64,000 nt of DNA from Streptomyces sp. G44 (GTDB lineage Bacteria; Actinomycetota; Actinomycetes; Streptomycetales; Streptomycetaceae). Below, one piece after another: positions 50,355-60,035 of this stretch. Each line of letters starts with the position of its first letter. Position 1 is the first letter of the stretch. Made by a program: the position numbers and the translations under genes. Below the pieces are notes generated by a model that had not been told where the DNA came from, searched no databases, and was given only the letters and a program-made list of their open reading frames with translations. The stretch covers positions 1-64,000 of the forward strand of contig NZ_JAFEXF010000013.1 in the NCBI RefSeq assembly GCF_016905445.1, written 5' to 3'.

Positions 50355-50999
50355 ATGACCAAGCAGATCAAGGGCATCCTGGGCGAGAAGCTCGGCATGA
50401 CCCAGGTCTGGGACGAGAACAACCGTGTCGTCCCGGTGACCGTGGTCAAGGCCGGGCCCTGCGTCGTTACCCAGGTCCGTACGAATGACAGCGACGGCTA
50501 CGAGTCGGTCCAGATCGCCTTCGGCGAGATCGACCCGCGCAAGGTGAACAAGCCCCTCAAGGGCCACTTCGCCAAGGCCGACGTGACCCCCCGTCGCCAC
50601 CTCGTCGAGATCCGTACCGCTGGTGCCAGCGAGTACACCCTCGGCCAGGAGCTGACCGCCGAGACGTTCGAGGCCGGTATCAAGGTCGACGTCACCGGCA
50701 AGAGCAAGGGCAAGGGCTTCGCCGGTGTGATGAAGCGTCACAACTTCCACGGCGGCAAGGCCTCTCACGGTGCCCACCGCGTGCACCGCAAGCCCGGTTC
50801 CATCGGTGGCTGTGCCACCCCCGGCCGTGTCTTCAAGGGCATGCGCATGGCGGGCCGCATGGGCAACGAGCGGGTCACCACCCAGAACCTGACCGTCCAC
50901 GCCGTTGACGCGGAGAAGGGTCTGCTGCTCATCAAGGGCGCGGTCCCCGGTCCGAACGGCGGCCTCGTCCTGGTCCGTACCGCGGCCAAGGGGGCCTGA
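50355..50999 (+). CDS. rplC: 50S ribosomal protein L3
   Basis: A 214-aa protein that enters the peptidyl transferase region. It starts [20 protein letters not shown] and has [28 protein letters not shown] and GRMGNERVT spread along the central extension. ATG at 50355 with GCGGAG upstream. Only 8 nt separate it from rplD. Confidence 0.97.
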   Translation: MTKQIKGILGEKLGMTQVWDENNRVVPVTVVKAGPCVVTQVRTNDSDGYESVQIAFGEIDPRKVNKPLKGHFAKADVTPRRHLVEIRTAGASEYTLGQELTAETFEAGIKVDVTGKSKGKGFAGVMKRHNFHGGKASHGAHRVHRKPGSIGGCATPGRVFKGMRMAGRMGNERVTTQNLTVHAVDAEKGLLLIKGAVPGPNGGLVLVRTAAKGA

Positions 51000-51007
51000 G
51001 GTAACCC

Positions 51008-51661
51008 ATGAGCACCATTGACATCCTTTCGCCGGCAGGCGACAAGACCGGGACGGTCGAGCTCCCCGCGGAGATCTTCGACGTCGAGAAGATCAGCATC
51101 CCGCTGATCCACCAGGTCGTCGTCGCGCAGCTGGCCGCGGCCCGTCAGGGCACGCACAAGACCAAGACCCGCGGTGAAGTCCGTGGTGGCGGCAAGAAGC
51201 CGTACCGCCAGAAGGGCACCGGCCGCGCGCGCCAGGGTTCGACCCGTGCGCCGCAGTTCGCCGGCGGTGGCGTCGTCCACGGCCCCGTGCCGCGTGACTA
51301 CTCCCAGCGCACCCCCAAGAAGATGAAGGCTGCCGCCCTGCGTCACGCCCTCACCGACCGGGCGCGCAACTCCCGCATCCACGTCGTCACCGGCGTGGTC
51401 GAGGGCGAGATCTCCACGAAGGCCGCCAAGAGCCTGCTCGGCAAGGTCAGTGAGCGCAAGAACGTGCTCCTGGTCATCGAGCGCTCGGACGAGGCCTCGC
51501 TGCTCTCCGCCCGCAACCTGCCCCAGGTGCACATCCTGGAGCCGGGCCAGCTGAACACGTACGACGTGCTCGTCTCGGACGACGTGGTCTTCACCAAGGC
51601 CGCCTTCGAGTCCTTCGTGTCTGGCCCCAAGGCCAATGAGACCGAAGGGAGCGAAGCCTGA
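51008..51661 (+). CDS. rplD: 50S ribosomal protein L4
   Basis: A 217-aa exit-tunnel protein; in some bacteria it autoregulates the S10 operon. The tunnel loop [20 protein letters not shown] and [18 protein letters not shown] are clear. ATG at 51008 with GAGGTAA upstream. The stop overlaps the rplW ATG (TGATG), indicating coupling. Confidence 0.97.
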   Translation: MSTIDILSPAGDKTGTVELPAEIFDVEKISIPLIHQVVVAQLAAARQGTHKTKTRGEVRGGGKKPYRQKGTGRARQGSTRAPQFAGGGVVHGPVPRDYSQRTPKKMKAAALRHALTDRARNSRIHVVTGVVEGEISTKAAKSLLGKVSERKNVLLVIERSDEASLLSARNLPQVHILEPGQLNTYDVLVSDDVVFTKAAFESFVSGPKANETEGSEA

Positions 51662-52080
51662 TGGCTATTCGTCACCAGAGCATCGCGTCCAAGGCTGCGA
51701 AGGCCGCCAAGGCCGCGCGCGTCGCCAAGGCGAAGCGCATCGCGACCGAGGGCAAGATCGCTGTTGAGCCCACCCCGCTGAGCAAGTCCTTCTCGGACCC
51801 GCGCGACGTCCTCGTCAAGCCGGTCGTCTCCGAGAAGTCGTACGCGCTGCTCGACGAGGGCAAGTACACGTTCATCGTGGCCCCCGGCTCCAACAAGACC
51901 CAGATCAAGCAGGCCGTCGAGGCGGTCTTCTCGGTCAAGGTCACCGGAGTCAACACGATCAACCGTCAGGGCAAGCGCAAGCGCACGAAGTCTGGTTTCG
52001 GCAAGCGTGCCGACACCAAGCGCGCGATTGTGACCCTTGCTGAGGGCGACCGTATCGACATCTTCGGCCAGGCCTCCTAA
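51661..52080 (+). CDS. rplW: 50S ribosomal protein L23 with extended N-terminus
   Basis: A 139-aa protein at the tunnel exit that docks SRP and trigger factor. The core starts near residue 45 ([28 protein letters not shown]). The first ~40 residues are a Lys/Ala-rich extension absent from typical ~100-aa L23 proteins. It is coupled to rplD; rplB follows 39 nt later. Confidence 0.96.
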   Translation: MAIRHQSIASKAAKAAKAARVAKAKRIATEGKIAVEPTPLSKSFSDPRDVLVKPVVSEKSYALLDEGKYTFIVAPGSNKTQIKQAVEAVFSVKVTGVNTINRQGKRKRTKSGFGKRADTKRAIVTLAEGDRIDIFGQAS

Positions 52081-52119
52081 CGGAGCGCCCTGGTCCGAAT
52101 ATCGGACGAGGACTGAGAA

Positions 52120-52956
52120 ATGGGAATCCGCAAGTACAAGCCGACTACGCCGGGCCGCCGTGGCTCCTCCGTAGCCGACTTCGTCGAGGTAACGCGGTCC
52201 ACGCCGGAGAAGTCGCTGGTTCGCCCGCTGCACAGCAAGGGCGGCCGTAACAACGCCGGTCGGATCACCGTTCGCCACCAGGGTGGCGGACACAAGCGCG
52301 CCTACCGCGTCATCGACTTCCGTCGCCACGACAAGGACGGCGTGCCGGCCAAGGTCGCGCACATCGAGTACGACCCCAACCGCACCGCGCGCATCGCGCT
52401 GCTGCACTACGCGGACGGCGAGAAGCGCTACATCCTCGCCCCGCGCGGCACGCAGCAGGGTGACCGGATCGAGAGTGGCCCCGGCGCCGACATCAAGCCC
52501 GGCAACAACCTGGCGCTGCGCAACATCCCGGTCGGTACGACCATCCACGCCATCGAGCTGCGGCCCGGCGGCGGCGCGAAGTTCGCCCGCTCCGCGGGTG
52601 CCTCCGTGCAGCTGCTCGCGAAGGAAGGCGCCATGGCGCACCTTCGCATGCCGTCCGGTGAGATCCGTCTGGTCGACGTCCGCTGCCGCGCCACCATCGG
52701 CGAGGTCGGCAACGCCGAGCAGTCGAACATCAACTGGGGCAAGGCCGGCCGCATGCGCTGGAAGGGCGTCCGCCCGACCGTGCGTGGTGTCGTGATGAAC
52801 CCGGTCGACCACCCGCACGGTGGTGGTGAAGGCAAGACCTCCGGTGGTCGTCACCCGGTCTCGCCGTGGGGCAAGAAGGAGGGTCGTACTCGTGATCGCA
52901 ACAAGGCGAGCAACAAGTACATCGTCCGCCGCCGCAAGTCGAACAAGAAGCGCTAG
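52120..52956 (+). CDS. rplB: 50S ribosomal protein L2
   Basis: A 278-aa peptidyl-transferase-centre protein. It has [21 protein letters not shown], the C-terminal [16 protein letters not shown] with the conserved His, and a basic tail ending [12 protein letters not shown] at 52120. rpsS follows 12 nt later. Confidence 0.97.
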   Translation: MGIRKYKPTTPGRRGSSVADFVEVTRSTPEKSLVRPLHSKGGRNNAGRITVRHQGGGHKRAYRVIDFRRHDKDGVPAKVAHIEYDPNRTARIALLHYADGEKRYILAPRGTQQGDRIESGPGADIKPGNNLALRNIPVGTTIHAIELRPGGGAKFARSAGASVQLLAKEGAMAHLRMPSGEIRLVDVRCRATIGEVGNAEQSNINWGKAGRMRWKGVRPTVRGVVMNPVDHPHGGGEGKTSGGRHPVSPWGKKEGRTRDRNKASNKYIVRRRKSNKKR

Positions 52957-52968
52957 GAGCGGGTTTAG

Positions 52969-53250
52969 ATGCCGCGCAGTCTCAAGAAGGGGCCCTTCGT
53001 CGACGACCACCTCGTAAAGAAGGTGGACGCCCAGAACGAAGCCGGCACCAAGAACGTCATCAAGACCTGGTCCCGTCGCTCGATGATCATCCCCAGCATG
53101 CTGGGCCACACGATCGCGGTGCACAACGGCAAGACCCACATCCCGGTGTTCGTCACCGAGTCGATGGTCGGCCACAAGCTCGGCGAGTTCTCGCCGACGC
53201 GCACCTTCCGGGGTCACGTCAAGGACGACCGGAAGTCGAAGCGCCGCTAA
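52969..53250 (+). CDS. rpsS: 30S ribosomal protein S19
   Basis: A 93-aa small-subunit head protein that contacts S13 and the 50S. It has [39 protein letters not shown] and [17 protein letters not shown] at 52969 with GGAGCGGG upstream. Confidence 0.97.
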   Translation: MPRSLKKGPFVDDHLVKKVDAQNEAGTKNVIKTWSRRSMIIPSMLGHTIAVHNGKTHIPVFVTESMVGHKLGEFSPTRTFRGHVKDDRKSKRR

Positions 53251-53292
53251 GGCGGGGTGGAATCGACTATGACTAACACCGAAGGGACAACC

Positions 53293-53640
53293 ATGGAAGC
53301 CAGGGCCCAGGCGCGGTACATCCGCGTCACGCCCATGAAGGCCCGCCGCGTGGTGGACCTCATCCGTGGCATGGATGCCACGGAGGCTCAGGCGGTCCTG
53401 CGTTTCGCCCCGCAGGCCGCGAGCGTGCCGGTCGGCAAGGTGCTGGACAGCGCCATTGCCAACGCCGCGCACAACTACGACCACACCGACGCCTCTTCGC
53501 TGGTCATCAGCGAGGCGTACGTGGATGAGGGCCCGACCCTGAAGCGGTTCCGTCCGCGTGCTCAGGGCCGTGCCTACCGGATCCGTAAGCGGACCAGCCA
53601 CATCACCGTGGTCGTCAGCAGCAAGGAAGGAACCCGGTAA
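53293..53640 (+). CDS. rplV: 50S ribosomal protein L22
   Basis: A 115-aa exit-tunnel protein. It has [20 protein letters not shown], the tunnel hairpin [21 protein letters not shown] and a C-terminal [13 protein letters not shown]. The ATG at 53293 (GAAGGGA upstream) is preferred because it gives the usual N-terminus; in-frame starts at 53257 and 53269 would add 12 or 8 residues. The TAA overlaps the rpsC ATG. Confidence 0.95.
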   Translation: MEARAQARYIRVTPMKARRVVDLIRGMDATEAQAVLRFAPQAASVPVGKVLDSAIANAAHNYDHTDASSLVISEAYVDEGPTLKRFRPRAQGRAYRIRKRTSHITVVVSSKEGTR

Positions 53641-54476
53641 TGGGCCAGAAGGTAAACCCGCACGGGTTCCGGCTCGGTGTCACGACCGACTTCAAGTCGC
53701 GTTGGTACGCCGACAAGCTGTACAAGGACTACGTCAAGGAAGACGTCGCCATCCGTCGGATGATGACGTCCGGCATGGAGCGCGCCGGCATCTCGAAGGT
53801 GGAGATCGAGCGCACCCGTGACCGCGTGCGTGTGGACATCCACACCGCTCGTCCCGGCATCGTCATCGGCCGCCGTGGCGCCGAGGCCGACCGCATCCGC
53901 GGCGACCTCGAGAAGCTCACGGGCAAGCAGGTCCAGCTGAACATCCTCGAGGTCAAGAACCCCGAGGTCGACGCTCAGCTCGTGGCCCAGGCCGTGGCGG
54001 AGCAGCTGTCCTCCCGCGTCTCCTTCCGTCGTGCCATGCGCAAGAGCATGCAGTCGGCGATGAAGGCGGGCGCCAAGGGCATCAAGATCCAGTGTGGTGG
54101 CCGTCTCGGCGGCGCCGAGATGTCGCGCTCGGAGTTCTACCGCGAGGGCCGCGTGCCCCTGCACACGCTCCGCGCCAACGTCGACTACGGCTTCTTCGAG
54201 GCCAAGACGACCTTCGGCCGCATCGGCGTGAAGGTCTGGATCTACAAGGGCGACGTCAAGAACATCGCCGAGGTCCGCGCCGAGAACGCCGCTGCCCGCG
54301 CTGGCAACCGCCCGGCCCGTGGCGGCAACGACCGCCCGGCCCGCGGTGGCCGCGGTGGTGGCGAGCGTGGCGGTCGCGGCCGCAAGCCGCAGCAGTCGGC
54401 TCCGGCCGCCGAGGCCCCCAAGGCCGAGGCGCCCGCCGCTGCTCCGGCTGCTGAGAGCACCGGAACGGAGGCCTGA
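53640..54476 (+). CDS. rpsC: 30S ribosomal protein S3 with extended C-terminus
   Basis: A 278-aa mRNA-entry protein. The KH-type domain is at [19 protein letters not shown], and the C-terminal domain has [20 protein letters not shown]. Beyond the normal end (near KVWIYKGD) there is a tail of about 60 residues, first RG-rich (repeats of NRPARGG) and then Ala/Pro/Glu-rich. ATG at 53640 is coupled to rplV (TAATG). Confidence 0.97.
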   Translation: MGQKVNPHGFRLGVTTDFKSRWYADKLYKDYVKEDVAIRRMMTSGMERAGISKVEIERTRDRVRVDIHTARPGIVIGRRGAEADRIRGDLEKLTGKQVQLNILEVKNPEVDAQLVAQAVAEQLSSRVSFRRAMRKSMQSAMKAGAKGIKIQCGGRLGGAEMSRSEFYREGRVPLHTLRANVDYGFFEAKTTFGRIGVKVWIYKGDVKNIAEVRAENAAARAGNRPARGGNDRPARGGRGGGERGGRGRKPQQSAPAAEAPKAEAPAAAPAAESTGTEA

Positions 54477-54481
54477 CCGAA

Positions 54482-54901
54482 ATGCTGATCCCCCGTAGGG
54501 TCAAGCACCGCAAGCAGCACCACCCGAAGCGCAGCGGTATGTCCAAGGGTGGTACGCAGGTTGCGTTCGGCGAGTACGGCATTCAGGCCCTCACTCCGGC
54601 GTACGTGACCAACCGCCAGATCGAGGCGGCTCGTATCGCGATGACCCGCCACATCAAGCGTGGCGGCAAGGTCTGGATCAACATCTACCCGGACCGTCCG
54701 CTCACCAAGAAGCCCGCCGAGACCCGCATGGGTTCCGGTAAGGGTTCTCCCGAGTGGTGGATCGCGAACGTCAAGCCCGGTCGGGTGATGTTCGAGCTGT
54801 CCTACCCGAACGAGAAGATTGCTCGTGAGGCGCTCACCCGCGCTGCTCACAAGCTTCCGATGAAGTGCCGCATCGTCCGGCGCGAGGCAGGTGAGTCGTG
54901 A
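54482..54901 (+). CDS. rplP: 50S ribosomal protein L16
   Basis: A 139-aa protein near the A site. It has [39 protein letters not shown] and [23 protein letters not shown] at 54482; the TGA overlaps the rpmC ATG at 54901. Confidence 0.97.
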   Translation: MLIPRRVKHRKQHHPKRSGMSKGGTQVAFGEYGIQALTPAYVTNRQIEAARIAMTRHIKRGGKVWINIYPDRPLTKKPAETRMGSGKGSPEWWIANVKPGRVMFELSYPNEKIAREALTRAAHKLPMKCRIVRREAGES

Positions 54902-55125
54902 TGTCGGCCGGTACCAAGGCTTCCGAGCTGCGCGAGCTGGGCGACGAGGAGCTTGTCAACAAGCTCCGCGAAGCCAAGGAAGAGCTGTTCAACCTCCGCT
55001 TCCAGGCGGCGACGGGTCAGCTCGAGAACCACGGTCGGCTCAAGGCCGTCCGCAAGGACATCGCGCGGATCTACACCCTGATGCGTGAGCGCGAGCTGGG
55101 CATCGAGACGGTGGAGAGCGCCTGA
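54901..55125 (+). CDS. rpmC: 50S ribosomal protein L29
   Basis: A 74-aa two-helix protein at the tunnel exit: [29 protein letters not shown] and [19 protein letters not shown] in order. The ATG at 54901 (GTGATG) is preferred to the GTG one codon earlier. The stop overlaps the rpsQ ATG. Confidence 0.95.
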   Translation: MSAGTKASELRELGDEELVNKLREAKEELFNLRFQAATGQLENHGRLKAVRKDIARIYTLMRERELGIETVESA

Positions 55126-55409
55126 TGAGCGAGAGCAACGTGACTGAGAACACCGAGACCCGCGGCTTCCGCAAGACCCGCGAGGGTCTGGTCGTCAGCG
55201 ACAAGATGGACAAGACCGTCGTCGTCGCCGTCGAGGACCGCGTCAAGCACGCGCTGTACGGCAAGGTCATCCGCCGTACGAACAAGCTCAAGGCGCACGA
55301 CGAGCAGAACGCTGCCGGCGTCGGCGACCGCGTCCTCCTGATGGAGACGCGTCCGCTGTCGGCGACCAAGCGCTGGCGCATCGTCGAGATCCTCGAGAAG
55401 GCCAAGTAA
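55125..55409 (+). CDS. rpsQ: 30S ribosomal protein S17
   Basis: A 94-aa OB-fold protein: [39 protein letters not shown] and [23 protein letters not shown] at 55125 in TGATG overlap with rpmC. Last gene of the S10 operon; hairpins follow. Confidence 0.97.
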   Translation: MSESNVTENTETRGFRKTREGLVVSDKMDKTVVVAVEDRVKHALYGKVIRRTNKLKAHDEQNAAGVGDRVLLMETRPLSATKRWRIVEILEKAK

Positions 55410-55448
55410 TTCTCTGAGGCATCCCTCAGAGTTCGTTCCGCCAGGCTC

Positions 55449-55483
55449 GGCAGGGGCCCACTCGTAAGAGCCAGGCCCCTGCC
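55449..55483 (+). promoter_or_regulatory. Hairpin at the S10/spc operon junction
   Basis: GGCAGGGGCC (55449-55458) pairs perfectly with GGCCCCTGCC (55474-55483) around a 15-nt loop, ahead of rplN. A smaller CTCTGAGG-CAT-CCCTCAGAG hairpin precedes it at about 55412. It is a likely partial terminator or processing site. Confidence 0.6.
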
Positions 55484-55512
55484 GGGAACCGGCAGACAAT
55501 CAGGAGATAGAC

Positions 55513-55881
55513 GTGATCCAGCAGGAGTCGCGACTGCGCGTCGCCGACAACACGGGTGCGAAGGAAATTCTCACCATCCGTGTTCTCGGTGGCTCGGGTC
55601 GCCGCTACGCGGGCATCGGTGACGTCATCGTCGCCACCGTGAAGGACGCGATCCCCGGTGGCAACGTGAAGAAGGGTGACGTCGTCAAGGCGGTCATCGT
55701 TCGCACCGTCAAGGAGCGCCGCCGTCCGGACGGCTCGTACATCCGCTTCGACGAGAACGCCGCCGTCATTCTGAAGAACGACGGCGACCCTCGCGGCACC
55801 CGTATCTTCGGCCCCGTCGGCCGTGAGCTGCGCGAGAAGAAGTTCATGAAGATCATCTCGCTCGCGCCGGAGGTGCTGTAA
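55513..55881 (+). CDS. rplN: 50S ribosomal protein L14
   Basis: A 122-aa intersubunit-bridge protein: [41 protein letters not shown] and [23 protein letters not shown] start at 55513 with AGGAGATAG upstream. First gene of the spc group. Confidence 0.97.
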   Translation: MIQQESRLRVADNTGAKEILTIRVLGGSGRRYAGIGDVIVATVKDAIPGGNVKKGDVVKAVIVRTVKERRRPDGSYIRFDENAAVILKNDGDPRGTRIFGPVGRELREKKFMKIISLAPEVL

Positions 55882-55883
55882 GC

Positions 55884-56207
55884 ATGAAGATCAAGAAGGG
55901 CGACCTGGTCCAGGTCATCACCGGTAAGGACAAGGGCAAGCAGGGCAAGGTCATTGCCGCTTACCCGCGCGAGGAGCGCGTCCTGGTCGAGGGTGTCAAC
56001 CGGGTCAAGAAGCACACGAAGGCCGGCCCGACCGCCAGCGGCTCGCAGGCCGGCGGCATCGTGACCACCGAGGCCCCCGTCCACGTCTCCAACGTCCAGC
56101 TGGTCGTGGAGAAGGACGGCAACAAGGTCGTCACGCGCGTCGGTTACCGCTTCGACGACGAGGGCAACAAGATCCGCGTTGCCAAGCGGACGGGTGAGGA
56201 CATCTGA
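55884..56207 (+). CDS. rplX: 50S ribosomal protein L24
   Basis: A 107-aa KOW-domain assembly initiator: [21 protein letters not shown] and [16 protein letters not shown], with [16 protein letters not shown] 2 nt after the rplN stop; the TGA overlaps the rplE ATG. Confidence 0.97.
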   Translation: MKIKKGDLVQVITGKDKGKQGKVIAAYPREERVLVEGVNRVKKHTKAGPTASGSQAGGIVTTEAPVHVSNVQLVVEKDGNKVVTRVGYRFDDEGNKIRVAKRTGEDI

Positions 56208-56764
56208 TGACGACCACCACCACTCCGCGTCTCAAGACGAAGTACCGCGAGGAGATCGCGGGCAAGCTGCGTGAGGAGTTCTCGTACGAGAACGTCATGC
56301 AGATCCCCGGCCTCGTCAAGATCGTGGTCAACATGGGTGTCGGCGACGCCGCCCGTGACTCGAAGCTGATCGACGGTGCCATCCGCGACCTCACCACGAT
56401 CACCGGCCAGAAGCCGGCCGTGACGAAGGCCCGGAAGTCCATCGCGCAGTTCAAGCTGCGCGAGGGCCAGCCGATCGGCTGCCACGTCACGCTCCGTGGC
56501 GACCGCATGTGGGAGTTCCTGGACCGCACCCTGTCGCTCGCGCTGCCGCGCATCCGCGACTTCCGCGGCCTGTCCCCCAAGCAGTTCGACGGCCGTGGCA
56601 ACTACACCTTCGGTCTCACGGAGCAGGTCATGTTCCACGAGATCGACCAGGACAAGATCGACCGCGTCCGGGGTATGGACATCACCGTGGTCACCACGGC
56701 GACCAACGACGCTGAGGGCCGCGCGCTCCTTCGTCACCTCGGCTTCCCGTTCAAGGAGGCGTAA
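56207..56764 (+). CDS. rplE: 50S ribosomal protein L5
   Basis: A 185-aa 5S rRNA-binding protein of the central protuberance: [39 protein letters not shown] and [23 protein letters not shown] at 56207 in TGATG overlap with rplX. Confidence 0.97.
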   Translation: MTTTTTPRLKTKYREEIAGKLREEFSYENVMQIPGLVKIVVNMGVGDAARDSKLIDGAIRDLTTITGQKPAVTKARKSIAQFKLREGQPIGCHVTLRGDRMWEFLDRTLSLALPRIRDFRGLSPKQFDGRGNYTFGLTEQVMFHEIDQDKIDRVRGMDITVVTTATNDAEGRALLRHLGFPFKEA

Positions 56765-56769
56765 GCGAG

Positions 56770-56955
56770 ATGGCGAAGAAGGCTCTGATTGCCAAGGCTG
56801 CTCGTAAGCCCAAGTTCGGTGTGCGTGCGTACACCCGCTGCCAGCGCTGCGGCCGTCCGCACTCCGTCTACCGCAAGTTCGGCCTCTGCCGCGTGTGCCT
56901 TCGTGAGATGGCTCACCGTGGCGAGCTCCCGGGCGTGACCAAGAGCTCCTGGTAG
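56770..56955 (+). CDS. rpsN: 30S ribosomal protein S14, zinc-binding (type Z)
   Basis: A 61-aa short form with two CxxC pairs (RCQRCGRP and CRVCLREMA): the zinc-containing S14 as in other Gram-positives. [20 protein letters not shown] is the usual start. ATG at 56770, 5 nt after rplE. A 219-nt structured gap follows before rpsH. Confidence 0.97.
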   Translation: MAKKALIAKAARKPKFGVRAYTRCQRCGRPHSVYRKFGLCRVCLREMAHRGELPGVTKSSW

Positions 56956-57174
56956 TCCTGCCCTTCAAGGGTTTTTAGGACTCCTGGATCTCTCGGTAAG
57001 TAAAGGGTCGGCAGAGGCCCCGCTCTCCATGGCTTAGGCTAGGAGGGTTGGGCGTCTGCCGCCCTGACCGACTTACTACGCCGTAGGTCCCCGCGCCGCA
57101 CCCGTCCCGCCTCTGAGTGGGGAGAGGGATGGCGCAGATAGGAAACCCCGGCGAGAGAGGCCGAAGGCCAATTC
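56956..57174 (+). promoter_or_regulatory. Structured rpsN-rpsH intergenic region
   Basis: This is the largest gap inside the spc genes. It begins with a weak terminator-like CCCT-TCA-AGGG-TTTTT (T-run 56972-56976). It then has complementary blocks in nested order: GTAAGT (56996), GGG, CGGCAGA (57009) against TCTGCCG (57055), CCC and ACTTAC (57071). TAGGCT/TAGGAG -10-like hexamers lie inside. It may be a second promoter with leader, or an S8-type regulatory target. Confidence 0.5.
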
Positions 57175-57573
57175 ATGACCATGACTGATCCGATCGCGGA
57201 CATGCTGACTCGTCTGCGTAACGCGAACTCGGCGTACCACGACACCGTGGCGATGCCGCACAGCAAGATCAAGTCTCACATCGCGGAGATCCTCCAGCAG
57301 GAGGGCTTCATCACGGGCTGGAAGGTCGAGGACGCCGAGGTTGGCAAGAACCTCGTTCTCGAGCTGAAGTTCGGCCCGAACCGTGAGCGCTCCATCGCGG
57401 GCATCAAGCGGATCTCCAAGCCCGGTCTCCGGGTTTACGCGAAGTCCACCAACCTGCCGAAGGTCCTCGGCGGCCTGGGCGTGGCGATCATCTCCACGTC
57501 GCACGGTCTCCTGACCGGCCAGCAGGCAGGCAAGAAGGGCGTAGGTGGGGAAGTCCTCGCCTACGTCTGGTAG
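57175..57573 (+). CDS. rpsH: 30S ribosomal protein S8
   Basis: A 132-aa 16S rRNA central-domain protein; its E. coli homologue represses the spc operon. It has [40 protein letters not shown] and [20 protein letters not shown] at 57175, with a second ATG two codons later. Confidence 0.97.
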   Translation: MTMTDPIADMLTRLRNANSAYHDTVAMPHSKIKSHIAEILQQEGFITGWKVEDAEVGKNLVLELKFGPNRERSIAGIKRISKPGLRVYAKSTNLPKVLGGLGVAIISTSHGLLTGQQAGKKGVGGEVLAYVW

Positions 57574-57594
57574 TCGGGAACGGAGGAATAGCTA

Positions 57595-58134
57595 ATGTCG
57601 CGTATTGGCAAGCTCCCCATCACGGTTCCCGCCGGCGTGGACGTCACCATCGACGGCCAGACGGTCGCGGTCAAGGGTCCCAAGGGCACCCTGAGCCACA
57701 CCATCGTCGCGCCGATCGAGATCGCTAAGGGTGAGGACGGCGTCCTGAACGTCACCCGCCCGAACGACGAGCGTCAGAACAAGGCCCTCCACGGCCTGTC
57801 CCGCACGCTGGTGGCGAACATGATCACCGGCGTGACCCAGGGTTACGTGAAGAAGCTCGAAATCAGCGGTGTCGGTTACCGCGTCCTGGCGAAGGGCTCC
57901 AACCTGGAGTTCTCGCTCGGCTACAGCCACCCGATCCTGATCGAGGCGCCCGAGGGCATCTCCTTCAAGGTCGAATCGGCGACCAAGTTCTCGGTCGAGG
58001 GCATCGACAAGCAGAAGGTCGGCGAGGTTGCGGCCAACATCCGCAAGCTGCGCAAGCCCGACCCGTACAAGGCCAAGGGCGTCAAGTACGAAGGCGAAGT
58101 CATCCGCCGCAAGGTCGGAAAGGCGGGTAAGTAA
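57595..58134 (+). CDS. rplF: 50S ribosomal protein L6
   Basis: A 179-aa protein with two similar domains near the sarcin-ricin loop: [20 protein letters not shown], the repeated [19 protein letters not shown], and [23 protein letters not shown] at 57595 with GGAGGAA upstream. Confidence 0.97.
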   Translation: MSRIGKLPITVPAGVDVTIDGQTVAVKGPKGTLSHTIVAPIEIAKGEDGVLNVTRPNDERQNKALHGLSRTLVANMITGVTQGYVKKLEISGVGYRVLAKGSNLEFSLGYSHPILIEAPEGISFKVESATKFSVEGIDKQKVGEVAANIRKLRKPDPYKAKGVKYEGEVIRRKVGKAGK

Positions 58135-58137
58135 GCC

Positions 58138-58521
58138 ATGGCATACGGTGTCAAGATTGCTAAGGGCGACGCTTACAAGCGTGCTGCCATCAAGCGTCGT
58201 CACATCCGCATCCGTAAGCACATCTCGGGTACGGCTGAGCGCCCGCGCCTGGTCGTGACGCGCTCCAACCGCCACATCGTGGCCCAGGTCATCGACGACA
58301 TCAAGGGTCACACCCTGGCGTCGGCGTCGACCCTGGACTCCACGATCCGCGGCGCCGAGGGCGACAAGTCCGCGGCCGCCAAGTCGGTCGGCGCCCTGGT
58401 CGCCGAGCGCGCCAAGGCCGCCGGTGTCGAGACTGTCGTGTTCGACCGTGGTGGTAACCAGTACGCCGGGCGCATCGCCGCCCTGGCGGACGCCGCCCGC
58501 GAAGCCGGACTCAAGTTCTGA
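58138..58521 (+). CDS. rplR: 50S ribosomal protein L18
   Basis: A 127-aa 5S rRNA-binding protein: [39 protein letters not shown] and [23 protein letters not shown] at 58138, 3 nt after rplF. Confidence 0.97.
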   Translation: MAYGVKIAKGDAYKRAAIKRRHIRIRKHISGTAERPRLVVTRSNRHIVAQVIDDIKGHTLASASTLDSTIRGAEGDKSAAAKSVGALVAERAKAAGVETVVFDRGGNQYAGRIAALADAAREAGLKF

Positions 58522-58562
58522 GTCGGTTCCGTAGCTAGCGGAAACAGAGAGAGGTAATTCCA

Positions 58563-59171
58563 ATGGCTGGACCCCAGCGCCGCGGTGGCGGTGCCGGTGG
58601 CGGCGAGCGGCGGGACCGGAAGGGTCGCGACGGTGGCAACGCCGCCGCCGAGAAGACCGCGTACGTTGAGCGCGTCGTCGCGATCAACCGCGTCGCCAAG
58701 GTTGTGAAGGGTGGTCGTCGCTTCAGCTTCACCGCGCTGGTCGTGGTGGGCGACGGTGACGGCACCGTGGGTGTCGGTTACGGCAAGGCCAAGGAGGTGC
58801 CGGCCGCCATCGCCAAGGGTGTTGAGGAGGCCAAGAAGCACTTCTTCAAGGTCCCCCGTATCCAGGGCACCATCCCGCACCCGATCACGGGCGAGAAGGC
58901 CGCGGGCGTCGTCCTGCTCAAGCCTGCTTCCCCCGGTACCGGTGTTATCGCCGGTGGCCCGGTGCGTGCCGTGCTCGAGTGCGCCGGCGTTCACGACATC
59001 CTGTCGAAGTCGCTCGGTTCGTCGAACGCGATCAACATCGTGCACGCGACCGTGGCGGCCCTCAAGGGTCTGCAGCGTCCCGAGGAGATCGCGGCTCGCC
59101 GTGGTCTGCCCCTCGAGGACGTCGCTCCCGCGGCTCTGCTGCGGGCGCGTGCCGGGGCTGGTGCTGCGTAA
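58563..59171 (+). CDS. rpsE: 30S ribosomal protein S5
   Basis: A 202-aa fidelity protein near the mRNA entry. The N-terminal ~35 residues are Gly/Arg-rich. The dsRNA-binding-like domain ([20 protein letters not shown]) and [19 protein letters not shown] are clear. ATG at 58563 with GAGAGG upstream; the TAA overlaps the rpmD ATG. Confidence 0.97.
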   Translation: MAGPQRRGGGAGGGERRDRKGRDGGNAAAEKTAYVERVVAINRVAKVVKGGRRFSFTALVVVGDGDGTVGVGYGKAKEVPAAIAKGVEEAKKHFFKVPRIQGTIPHPITGEKAAGVVLLKPASPGTGVIAGGPVRAVLECAGVHDILSKSLGSSNAINIVHATVAALKGLQRPEEIAARRGLPLEDVAPAALLRARAGAGAA

Positions 59172-59353
59172 TGGCACAGCTCAAGATCACGCAGACGAAG
59201 TCGTACATCGGCAGCAAGCAGAACCACCGCGACACCCTGCGTTCCCTTGGTCTCAAGGGCATCAACACGCAGGTCGTCAAGGAGGACCGTCCCGAGTTCC
59301 GCGGCATGGTGCACACCGTCCGCCACCTCGTGACGGTTGAGGAGGTCGACTGA
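59171..59353 (+). CDS. rpmD: 50S ribosomal protein L30
   Basis: A 60-aa protein: [20 protein letters not shown] then [13 protein letters not shown] and [18 protein letters not shown] at 59171 in TAATG overlap with rpsE; longer frames upstream lie inside rpsE. rplO starts 1 nt after the stop. Confidence 0.96.
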   Translation: MAQLKITQTKSYIGSKQNHRDTLRSLGLKGINTQVVKEDRPEFRGMVHTVRHLVTVEEVD

Positions 59354-59354
59354 C

Positions 59355-59810
59355 ATGGCGGAGCAGAACCCGCTGAAGGTCCACAACCTCCGGCCCGCCC
59401 CGGGCGCCAAGACCGCCAAGACCCGTGTGGGTCGTGGTGAGGCGTCCAAGGGTAAGACCGCTGGTCGTGGTACCAAGGGCACCAAGGCCCGTTACCAGGT
59501 TCCGGAGCGCTTCGAGGGTGGCCAGATGCCCCTCCACATGCGTCTCCCGAAGCTCAAGGGCTTCAAGAACCCGTTCAAGACCGAGTTCCAGGTCGTGAAC
59601 CTCGACAAGCTGAGCGCGCTGTACCCCGAGGGTGGCGAGGTCACCGTCGAGGGTCTCGTCGCCAAGGGTGCCGTTCGCAAGAACAGCCTCGTCAAGGTCC
59701 TCGGCCAGGGTGAGCTCACCGTGGCGCTTCAGGTGACGGTCGACGCCGTCTCCGGTTCCGCCAAGGAGAAGATCACCGCCGCGGGCGGTACTGTCACCGA
59801 GCTCGTCTGA
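59355..59810 (+). CDS. rplO: 50S ribosomal protein L15
   Basis: A 151-aa late-assembly protein: [40 protein letters not shown] and [19 protein letters not shown]. The ATG at 59355 is preferred to a TTG at 59337 that overlaps rpmD; AGGAGG lies 10 nt upstream. A terminator follows. Confidence 0.96.
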   Translation: MAEQNPLKVHNLRPAPGAKTAKTRVGRGEASKGKTAGRGTKGTKARYQVPERFEGGQMPLHMRLPKLKGFKNPFKTEFQVVNLDKLSALYPEGGEVTVEGLVAKGAVRKNSLVKVLGQGELTVALQVTVDAVSGSAKEKITAAGGTVTELV

Positions 59811-59847
59811 TTCCCTCAGACGTGTCGATGACATGAGCGATTCCCAG

Positions 59848-59879
59848 CCGGGGATGCCCCACAAAAGGGGCATCCCCGG
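59848..59879 (+). terminator. Terminator after rplO
   Basis: A 13-bp perfect stem CCGGGGATGCCCC / GGGGCATCCCCGG around ACAAAA. It divides the spc genes from secY. Confidence 0.85.
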
Positions 59880-59935
59880 TTGGTCGTTCCAAGGGGGGCA
59901 CGGTCGCCGGTAAGGTGGCGTGCACTGTCTAAGCT

Positions 59936-59963
59936 CCGTGCGGTCTGTCCGCACGGTTTTGTT
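59936..59963 (+). terminator. Terminator-type hairpin in the secY leader
   Basis: CCGTGCGG-TCTGT-CCGCACGG followed by TTTTGTT (T-run 59957-59960). It comes after a TAAGGT -10-like hexamer (about 59911) and 73 nt before secY, so it may attenuate secY transcription. Confidence 0.6.
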
Positions 59964-60035
59964 GACTGATACGTATTCGTCGAACCTCAAGACCACCACC
60001 TCTGGCGCACGCGCGCGGGGGTCGCAGGAGGCACC

